Source: Chaetoceros tenuissimus
Lineage: Eukaryota > Bacillariophyta > Thalassiosirophyceae > Chaetocerotales > Chaetocerotaceae
Assembly (NCBI GenBank): GCA_021927905.1
Contig: BLLK01000045.1
Span: forward strand, 2,170,001-2,234,000
Reading direction: 5' to 3'
DNA: 64,000 nt
Shown: positions 46,160-54,396 of the stretch, piece after piece
Layout: each line of letters opens with the position of its first letter
How positions within the stretch are numbered: the stretch's first letter is position 1
Made by a program: the position numbers and the translations under genes
Notes under the pieces: generated by a model
What the model was told of the DNA's origin: nothing
Databases searched by the model: none
Seen by the model: only the letters and a program-made list of their open reading frames with translations

Positions 46160-48502
46160 ATGGGGCTACCAGAAGAAAACCTCCCAGCTTATCCAACAAA
46201 TCATTTTCATGTCATCCCACTGCTTGGACTTCTACCAACAAACACACATATTGCCATCCATGAATACCTCAACATGATCCATCACAAATTCTGCAAGGCA
46301 ATTCGAGCAAGATCTCCACAAGTCTTACCTTCTCCCAGTCCAAAGGTTACAATCGAGTACATTAAACAACTATTCCGAGCCGAAACTGATATTTCACTCC
46401 TTGCCACGTTCAGTGACACAAAGACACTACTTGAGATCCTTCAAGACAAGTTCCTCCTTCTCCTTAAAAGTCTCATGAAAAAAACAAAGAACTTACAGGG
46501 AACTATCAGCCAGGCACTTCGTGAAAATCAAAGAAAGCATGTTCCACCTTCACCACCTTCTGCTAAGCCTCCAAAACGTAAACTCATTCATGAACACAGC
46601 ACCTGTGACATAAACGATGGTCAACCCAAATCTAAGAAAAGGAAGCGTCCCATCCCAAATAAACTCCCCACCTATCCCTGTCCTGGAAGATGGTGCACAC
46701 TTCGAAACTCAAAGTCATTATCGTATACCATGTCCACAATGAAAAAGAACTGTACTCTCTGTCAACACATTCAGCTTGCTACCACCATTGCCACCACTGT
46801 AACTGCTCATATCATCTGTGATGAAGCAGCACTGTCTCTTATTTTAGAATATACCAACATAGATCCCCAGCAATTTACAGTGGGAAACATAGCCACGAGA
46901 CTCGCACTCAGGCAAACTCCTCTCGACGAAATACGAGATATCCTCTCTAATGCCATCTCTCATACAGAGACAAAGCTCTATATCTCTGACAAAATCACCT
47001 TCCTTCCCCTTGGTGATGCCCTCTATGAAACTCCAGATGCTCAACTTCAGGAACTTGTCCTTCACCTAGTTGCATATGCCTGTCTCATCCCCATTACTCC
47101 ACCGCTAACGAGAGAGTTCCCACCTCTGACTACGGAACGGCTCCAAGACATCATCGAGCGAGCTCTAGTCTTCTGTACTTGTCCAACACCATGTCCAGCA
47201 CCAAATCTACATACAAATCTGTGCAAACTTTGCTCCAACCTTATCTTAAATAAGCGGAATTCCCTTCTTCGACACCACGACCAACGTTGCTCCACCTGCA
47301 TCACGTGTGACAGAGGGATCCTCCTTGCCAAATATCCCAATAAACCATGCGACATATGCCTTCAGACAGCAATTCTCGTTCAAAGGAATCCCAGGGAAAC
47401 ATGGAACACCCTTAACAAAGCTACATCACCGTCAGTGCTCCCACACTTGCTCCCAACACCCTATGCATACATCCATAACGTCCCTAGGATCCGACCAAGT
47501 CCGCATTCGTCTTCTCTACCACCAGAAGATATATATCAAACTCGTGACCCAAGAAATCCTCGCCCTCAGCTAATGCCCAACGAAGATCCAGACTTCCATT
47601 ACCAGGACTGTTATGAAGAAGAGTCTTTCCTTGATATGAAAATCTTTCCACCTCGTCCTCCTTTTATGCCGTTTCCCCGAGTGTATGCACCTATAGCGAT
47701 CACTACGGATATTACCTTAACAAATCTTCATCTAGCATTACACCCAGCACTCTACAGACCCGACTATGCAGGGCTTCACCTCCACTACAAGAGACCATGC
47801 TTCCCTAGGTTTGAAGGCATTCGACCACCAGCATTTGGATACTATCCTGAAATGTATTTCGATCAGAATGTACAGGCCCTAGCACGAGCAATGCCATCAT
47901 TGGACATCCATGAAGTTACAAGCAGCATGGTACACCCAAACCCAAGCTTTGTTACCAGCTCCTCCTGGTACCATCACACAACAGTCACCTGGACCTTCCT
48001 TGAACACCCTCAGCCTCGTACGAAATGCCCAAATGAACGCATTTATAAGACGCCAGTCACATTCATCCTCACATTCTATCCACCAATGACATACCTTCCA
48101 CCATTCCAGATACGACTACACTTCAATCCCAATGACATGGAACGAGATCTACCACCGCGAGACAATATCCTCACTTCAGATATAGCCATAAAGGAGCTTG
48201 ACAAAAATGAAGATCCTACCCTCTACGCGCTCATGCTAATATACCTCATTATTACACTACCGCCTCAATTCCTAAGTGACGATACAGTCTCAGCTTTCAT
48301 GTTAACTTTTCCGGAGAACCTAAGGCAACTCCATCACGAAAGCTCCTACCTACATGCCATCCTCCATGATGAAAACTATAGTCAAGCCCTACACCACATC
48401 ACTACCCCATGGAAACTCACATACGAACAACAAGACGAAGACTATTCCGACCATCCAAATGACAGACCAAGACGATACAATCCTGACAACCCCAACCATT
48501 AA
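46160..48502 (+). CDS. retroelement ORF4: large Cys-rich protein of unknown function
   Basis: 780 residues from ATG 46160, in the +1 frame relative to the RT ORF. The frame has no stop upstream for at least 60 nt across the RT stop codon, so translation could start at 46160, reinitiate near the RT stop (an ATGA overlap lies at 46080, but in the third frame) or arise by frameshifting. Residues about 125-175 are basic (KPPKRK, KSKKRKRP). Cys groups include CPGRWC with CTLC (about 170-195), CTCPTPC, CKLC, CSTCITC and CDIC (about 335-405), consistent with several zinc sites. The last 350 residues are Pro, His and Tyr rich with acidic ends. No RT, protease, helicase or capsid motif is recognised. 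A nucleic-acid-binding protein is a guess from the Cys and basic segments. Confidence 0.75.
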   Translation: MGLPEENLPAYPTNHFHVIPLLGLLPTNTHIAIHEYLNMIHHKFCKAIRARSPQVLPSPSPKVTIEYIKQLFRAETDISLLATFSDTKTLLEILQDKFLLLLKSLMKKTKNLQGTISQALRENQRKHVPPSPPSAKPPKRKLIHEHSTCDINDGQPKSKKRKRPIPNKLPTYPCPGRWCTLRNSKSLSYTMSTMKKNCTLCQHIQLATTIATTVTAHIICDEAALSLILEYTNIDPQQFTVGNIATRLALRQTPLDEIRDILSNAISHTETKLYISDKITFLPLGDALYETPDAQLQELVLHLVAYACLIPITPPLTREFPPLTTERLQDIIERALVFCTCPTPCPAPNLHTNLCKLCSNLILNKRNSLLRHHDQRCSTCITCDRGILLAKYPNKPCDICLQTAILVQRNPRETWNTLNKATSPSVLPHLLPTPYAYIHNVPRIRPSPHSSSLPPEDIYQTRDPRNPRPQLMPNEDPDFHYQDCYEEESFLDMKIFPPRPPFMPFPRVYAPIAITTDITLTNLHLALHPALYRPDYAGLHLHYKRPCFPRFEGIRPPAFGYYPEMYFDQNVQALARAMPSLDIHEVTSSMVHPNPSFVTSSSWYHHTTVTWTFLEHPQPRTKCPNERIYKTPVTFILTFYPPMTYLPPFQIRLHFNPNDMERDLPPRDNILTSDIAIKELDKNEDPTLYALMLIYLIITLPPQFLSDDTVSAFMLTFPENLRQLHHESSYLHAILHDENYSQALHHITTPWKLTYEQQDEDYSDHPNDRPRRYNPDNPNH

Positions 48503-48857
48503 AAATACAACAAAATACATAACAGGCTAAGGAATAGCTTGGGTTATAAATATTTCAACTAAGCCCTAGGAACTCTCTGCGACGTTCCTAGGCCTTATGC
48601 TGTAATGAGTACCGAGGTACTCACTACAGCATAAGACCAGATCCCCTGCTGGCATCAAGCCACTGGGGATTACGTTCTCTATACAAAGGAGCTCTGAGAA
48701 GTACAAACACATCTCACCTCATTTGTGAGTTCATGGTCCCGCAGCGAACTGCTTTAACAAGGAGTACCATCGCCTGAAACATTGGCATGCTATATGTTGT
48801 GGAAACTTGGTGGTTCGTTGAAGTTGCTCTAGATTGTAAACCTAAACCTAAACCTAA
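48503..48857 (+). ncRNA. hairpin-rich 3' UTR of the retroelement
   Basis: 355 nt with five consecutive stems: 48565-48592 (CCTAGGAAC/GTTCCTAGG, perfect 9 bp), 48594-48635 (11 + 8 bp with one A-C mismatch and a 2-nt loop), 48641-48670 (ATCCCC/GGGGAT plus TGGC/GCCA), 48713-48729 (CTCAC/GTGAG) and 48741-48752 (GCAG/CTGC). Structured 3' UTRs are what R2-like and stringent LINE reverse transcriptases recognise when starting target-primed copying. The UTR ends in the (TAAACC)n tail. Confidence 0.7.
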
Positions 48858-50649
48858 ACTTATATCCGGTTTGGATGCAGTTGAAAGCGAAAAGATGTCA
48901 GATGAGAACATTGTTCAATCAGTAATGAAAACTCTTCGACACTTATTTTCTGATATCTCAATACCTGAACCTGTAACTTACCATGTTAGCCGTTGGGGAA
49001 ACGATACTTTTTCATTTGGGTCTTACAGTTTCTTACCACCGGGATCAAGCGACGAGGATTATAAATCATTGCAAAGTCCAGTTTGCGCTGATGGTGACTC
49101 AATTGAACTAGGGGAACACAATCACACAATGAGACTCTTTTTTGCTGGCGAGCATACCTCTGCAGCCTTTCCATCTCTCACACATGGCGCATATATCAGC
49201 GGTGTCAAGGCCGCACATGAAATTTTTAAGAATTTAAAAAAGAAAAGTGGTTCATCACATGACGGCGAGCAAGAAATCCCTATAATTAGATATAGGCAAA
49301 ACCAGAACCAAGGATCAGATCTCTCTTGTAACTTATGCAAGCGAGTAGGTGGTGATATGGTGGCATTCCAGAGAGATCGAAGGCACTATGCACTCGTGCA
49401 TAGATTATGTATAGAATTCTCTCCAGATGTAAGTTTTGATGGAAGATATTACAAAAATGTCTTTAAGTGTATCAATAGGGGAAATCAGTTGAAATGTGTA
49501 AATTGCAAGAGTATGGGTGCGACTATTGGTTGTCACGAATCTAATTGTAACCAGAACTATCATTACGACTGCTGTGATGGATGGGACTTTGAAAAGAAAG
49601 GGAAAGAATTTCGTTGTGTTTTACATAGAAGAGTTGAAGACAATACTTCAAAAAGAGATGGCGATCAGAAACAAAATAGTAGTAGTTTGGATGATCAAGT
49701 CGACAACGACGACGACGAAAAAAATGCTCTCACGAGTTCTCAAGTCGATAATGACAAGACTTCAAGCAGTGAAAATGGACAAGAAGTTGATTTGGACGTG
49801 ATACATGACGCAAATACCACCCACGTTACCAGCACAGCAAAAACAATGGACAAAATGAATCAAGAGTCAGAAAAATTGAAAGAAATTTCGATAGGGAAAT
49901 ATAGGTACAAGAGACCAGTAGATATAATTCAATGTCATTTATGTCGTGACACTAATGAAGACAAAGAATTGAATGGAGAGTTGCAAGGGTTTCAACTTCA
50001 TAACACATTTGCCTTGGTTCACGAGAATTGTCTAAAGTTCTCGAATATTGGCAAATTGTCATCTTCATCGTCTCAGAAAAACGTATTTGATGTGATTTCT
50101 ACCGCAAGACCGTGTTTTTACTGTCATAGAGAGGGAGCTTCAATTCAGTGCTCTAAGAAAAGCTGCTTTCGCCATTTTCACCTGGCTTGTTTAAAGAACG
50201 AAAGACATCTTTTAGAGAAGCAGCCTTTCCAATGCTTTGCACATGTTCAAGCACCAAAAGGAACATATACAATTGGCCCAAGGAAGAAAATTGTTTTAAC
50301 TGAAAATAAATGTTTTGAGCTGAATGGTAGAACTGTTTCTCATGACTTGTTTCACTTTGGGAAAACTAGAGAAGATAATGATACAATGATTTTACCAAAG
50401 AAACGAAAATTGACCAGCAAACTGAACCAAAACATTCTTATCAACAAGCGTCATCAACCAGAAGTTACAAATATTGATCTTTCTGCTCAAAATGATAGTG
50501 ATGATTCCGATGATACAGATATTGTCGAGATCGAAGTCCCTCTTCAATTTCAACAACTTCTGAAAAAGGTCGAAATGGGTGCAGGTAATTCTGGGAATAA
50601 TCCAATTGAAATCGATGACGACGACGATGATGATGGAGATTATATATAA
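48787..50649 (+). pseudogene. truncated 3' copy of the amine oxidase gene, fused in frame to element 3' UTR
   Basis: The host part starts at 48858 and is the last 597 codons of the amine oxidase (oxidase C-terminal lobe, both extended PHD fingers, acidic tail with seven rather than eight Asp). The FAD-binding N-terminus is gone, so no oxidase can form. By chance the reading frame stays open back through the (TAAACC)n tail, which reads KPKPKPK, to an ATG at 48787 in the element 3' UTR. The result is an uninterrupted 620-residue frame with 24 element-derived residues. Whether it is transcribed is unknown. It could give a stand-alone double-PHD protein or be a silent fragment. Confidence 0.85.
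48837..48857 (+). repeat. (TAAACC)n 3' tail of the element
   Basis: Three TAAACC units plus a final TAAA directly before the right host copy. Short tandem tails are common at non-LTR 3' ends. The unit is one base short of the plant-type telomere unit CCCTAAA. Confidence 0.85.
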
Positions 50650-51989
50650 ATCATGTCTCTACAATGATCATCATTAAAATAGAATAATACAGGGAAAATT
50701 CGATACATCATAATATCTTGTAGTCATACTACCCTGCGAATGATCTCAATCTCTTAATGCACATTGATTCTATCAAATACTCCTCGAGGTGAAATGATTT
50801 ACTGAATTATTACTATGACTATGTACTTCACCATCTTTTTTGGAGAAATTCTCCATCATTTCGTCGCATAGAAGCAAATGTTCTCTGGTCTACTTTCTTC
50901 GATTTTCTTGACACTAATTATTTTCTTTTCTTATGTTTCTTTTTATCCAATCATACCTTCAATAACTTTGTACTTTTACCTCTGATACATGATAAAAGTA
51001 AATTATGGATCTTTGCAAACTCGTCTCCATTTTCCAGGACAGTATTCGCTGATGCAGTCAGTATTTTCATTACAACTTTTACCATTTGCCAGCCTTGCCC
51101 TGCATGTTTTATTCCACAGATTACCATCACATCTCTCAGAAAGACAATCCGAGCTCTCGCTACAGCGTTCACCAAGTTCAAGTCTTCCCTTGCAAATCTT
51201 ATCGAATGGATTTACACTCTTCCACTTTCGATCGCATCTATTACTTACGCAGTCAGAGTCCCATACACATTTACCACCGATTTCTTCCAATGACTTACAA
51301 GTCATTCCTCGCCCAAAAATATTCAATCTATTGCCCCTATTGCAGTTTTTAGAATAGCATTCAGAGTTTTTGTTACATGCAATGCCATTTTCGAAGCCAA
51401 GTTGGAAAGATTCACCACTTGAATCAAGATGAGCTTTCATCGGTGTCAAAAGCTTGGGATCCATGTAGTCCTATGAAAATGTAACATAGTAAATGTTTAG
51501 TGGTTTCCTCAAAGAGCCTCAACATATTCAAATAAATTACTTACAGCGTAATGGTGAACATACCAAATCGCACCATAGTCCTGCGCATACACTCTTGGCG
51601 ACTTACTATTATAAAAGTATGCTACACTTTTTGATGAAGTATTGACAAGTCTAAATTCATGACCGATATGCCTTGCATTGCTGGTAAGTTGGGGGACAGG
51701 ATCGTAGTGAAGATCATTGCTAACAATGTTGTCAAAAAGATTCTGTCTATCTATGGCAGCGACAAATCGAAAGAACCGATCTTTGTTGATTAATGGACAG
51801 AGATTATGATTGCCCGGCATAGGATATAACGCTGGTGGAGCACCGGCAGTTACAACAACAGGATTTAAATCATGAAGGTAAATTGCAGCTACGGTAGCTA
51901 ATGCGCCTCCTTGTGAATGACCTCCTAGAATGACTGTGCATTTTTTCCCTGTTGCTGTTACACATTCCTCAGCCTGTGTAATGTCCGAA
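48858..51989. repeat. right copy of 3.13 kb direct duplication
   Basis: 3132 nt matching 35172-38306, offset 13686 nt at the start and 13683 at the end because of one missing GAT codon. It begins inside amine oxidase coding sequence and ends inside the lipase second intron, running straight on into the rest of the lipase gene. Confidence 0.95.
50650..51002. other. spacer between convergent frames (right copy)
   Basis: 353 nt, the duplicate of 36967-37319. Nothing further seen. Confidence 0.5.
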
Positions 51990-53916
51990 ACAGTTAGTCA
52001 TAAGGAGAGTTTAGTGAATATCAATAAGAAAGTCAAAAGACTTACACATCTTCTTAATTCATACTCCATTCCATTGTCCTCGGGGTTCGGATTCCAAAGT
52101 TCAGTTTCATCAATGAAAGTTCGGCGAAAACCTTTTCGAACTTTGCACTGTAATTCTGAATTTTCAACATCAACTATTGACGTAAGAGGATTGGCATTTT
52201 GCGAAACCCAATCTGTCAAACGCCATTGGGTTCCACGAAATGCACCATAGCAGATATCTCCAATTTTCTCCACAACACCGAAATCAAGCGCTTTAGCTTT
52301 TTTATATACACGTGCGTTGAAACCTTTTTCAGCAATTTCTCTAGCTGAGACACATCCCTCTGTCACTTGACTGAAATTGAGATTACCTAGGCCCGGTTTA
52401 TGAGTACATCCACTCTCTTTTGCAAATCTGATATCAATGGAAGCTTCTTCTCCTTCCTGTTCTTGTCTTAACTTTCTGTAAGTTTTTCTATCACCAAAGT
52501 CAAATTTATAACTTGCGAAATGTTCATATTGCAAATAATTGTAGTCAGTAGCTGTCATTGGTCCAGTTTTCTGTACATTAGCGATAATCTTTGAGAAGGT
52601 TTTGTAAATCTCATTAAACAAGGATGGACTAATTTCGGTCAATTCTCCTTGGTGGTTGAACGCTTCTTGCGCAAGCTCTTCGTAACCCTCAAATTCTGAT
52701 TCAACCAAGCAAGTCTTTGAGTTTTCATCGACTCCAGCACAGACATTAGACTCGCATTGCCCGTCACAAGCACATGGTTCGCCAGCTTGCTTGAGGTTTT
52801 GTTCAATATCGTTCAGGCAACAAAGCAGTGGTACTTCATTTTTCGGAACAATGTAGAATTCGCAATTGGTTTCTTCGCAACTTTTCAAATACCAAACCTC
52901 GCTTTCCCCATTAAATGCATAAAAGGTGCATCCTCCACCAGAGTAGCTGGCAGGTGCGAATGTAGGAAGAACATGTGATGCTTCTGTAGTATCTGATTGG
53001 AATGTGATGGTCATAGGACGAGCACCATTGATTGCATCTAGATGGAGCTGCTCACATTGAGACTTTAGAAGAGACCCTCTAAAATATTCGTTTTTAGCTA
53101 CATCATAAAAGTCCTCCACTGCACATCCTGATCTCTCAACATAAGTGTCTTCAAGGCGGCGATCTTTAGAAGAACTTACTACGCCCATGAAATCCATTCT
53201 TGCTGTTGCAGATGTTCCATGTGCTGTTGTAGCTAGGGTTTTAGCCTCCTTGTTGTTGGCAACAATGGTACCTCCTTTCACCGCCATATCCTTGGAAAGG
53301 TTGGAAGCTATGACGCCCATGAGTAAATTGGAACAAAGAATGAAAGCGCAAAATACTAGTGTAAAAAAGAGCAGGAATCTCAAGTTATTATACTTTTTCT
53401 GAAACTTCAGTAGCATATTCAATTTCATGTACACTTCATTTGCATCAAGACCATCCCCTTTTATATCCGAAATAATATTTGAGTCGCTGAAATTGATTGG
53501 TATGTTTGTACAACTATTACATACTTGAGTATTGGTTACTTACCTTTATCCATATCTCTTAGCATCTGCTCTTTTTCATCAAGGTGCCCTTTTCCAGTTA
53601 GGTCGTATTTCTTTGATAAGAATGATAATGCATTTTTGCCTTCTTGGTTTTTGGTCTTGGTGCCTCGTTTACGAAGACCTACACTGTCACCATTAGTATC
53701 ATTAAAGGAATCTACATTGCCTTCCATCTTTACTGCTACGTTAGCCTCTTGATGAAATGTATTCTCGTTTGTCTCTTCTGGTGGTGCTGCTGTATTACGA
53801 GTACCTTCTTCCAGAAGTGACTGTGGTTCTAATTTGTCATCACCTTTTCCTTCTGCAAAGCTTAAAGGAAAATCTACCGAAGACATGGTTTCTTCAGTAT
53901 CACTGCGTTTTACCAA
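51003..53916 (-). CDS. class 3 lipase with EF-hand-like segment, membrane anchor and Cys-rich tail
   Basis: Exons 53916-53544, 53457-52046, 51973-51545 and 51470-51003 give 893 residues with intact frame. Residues about 105-135 (KYDLTGKGHLDEKEQ, then RDMDKGDGLDANEVY across the first intron) resemble a degenerate pair of EF-hands. A membrane segment follows at about 150-175 (FLLFFTLVFCAFILC). The class 3 lipase fold shows CYGAFRGTQW (oxyanion strand) and the nucleophile elbow GGHSQGG (Ser about 615). The last 150 residues hold five Cys repeats of the form GxxCxxxxDCxSxxC, probably disulfide-bonded, so this part lies in the lumen or outside the cell. The substrate (triacylglycerol or galactolipid) cannot be told. 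This is the intact copy; its last two exons and half of intron 2 are within the duplication. Confidence 0.85.
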
Positions 53917-54396
53917 GACGTCGAAGAAAATGAATAAGTGGTCGATGAAGAAGATATGAAGGTAAACTCACAGTTCTCGATTAGATATAATGCAAGGGTT
54001 TTACCTCTATCAATTAAATGCAAAAACTGCATGAAACCTTTCCATGGTCATGCAACGACTCATTTTATCTTATGAAGGACTCTTTATATCATATTGTGCA
54101 ATATATAATATTAGTTTAGTCCATCAACTTTTGCTTGGGAAAATGGTTATTCGACTTTGAGTAGGCTACTTAGTATAGAGGAGAAATAGACACGACGCCC
54201 CGACCCTGAAGTATTCTAATAAACAAACGAGGCACAGAAAGGCAAAAATCGAGTAATTGAAAAATCGAAACAGAGTTCTATTGGGGATGACCGACATCAA
54301 AAATCTCACATAAGATATTAAGACATCCCGACAGCAAGTAACATTGGAAAGATAGCCTCTCTGTAGGTAGGATACAATACAAAAGAAATCACAAAC
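53917..54396. promoter_or_regulatory. divergent upstream region
   Basis: 480 nt between the lipase (minus) and a membrane-protein gene (plus), carrying both promoters. AT-rich, no clear motif. Confidence 0.4.

Larger units (their letters stand above)
38307..48857 (+). mobile_element. 10.55 kb non-LTR-type retroelement with four ORFs
   Basis: Bounded by the inner edges of the 3.13 kb duplication. Order on the + strand: ORF1 remnant (38307-38876), EEP endonuclease ORF (39107-40795), structured non-coding spacer (40796-41676), RT-RNase H ORF (41677-46083), Cys-rich ORF4 (46160-48502) and a hairpin-rich 3' UTR ending in (TAAACC)3TAAA. There are no LTRs or terminal inverted repeats. All large frames are free of stops, and the flanks are almost identical, so insertion was recent. 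The sense strand is visibly rich in A and C and poor in G compared with host genes. Separate EEP and RT frames and a large ORF after the RT are unusual; in known LINEs both enzymes sit in one polyprotein. Clade cannot be fixed without a tree; RNase H after RT recalls the I, R1, Tad1 and LOA groups. Confidence 0.9.

Noticed and set aside
48837-48857. True internal telomere repeat
   Set aside because: Only three and a half six-base units, and the position at the exact 3' end of the retroelement is better explained as its tail.
35172-51989. Long flanking copies as LTRs of an LTR retrotransposon
   Set aside because: The repeats are host coding sequence of two genes, lack TG/CA ends and primer-binding sites, and the element has no integrase or protease.
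35172-51989. Simple assembly join of two alleles
   Set aside because: The left and right junctions map to different target positions 3.1 kb apart, which needs two separate insertions if caused by allele mixing. Not fully excluded; long reads would decide.
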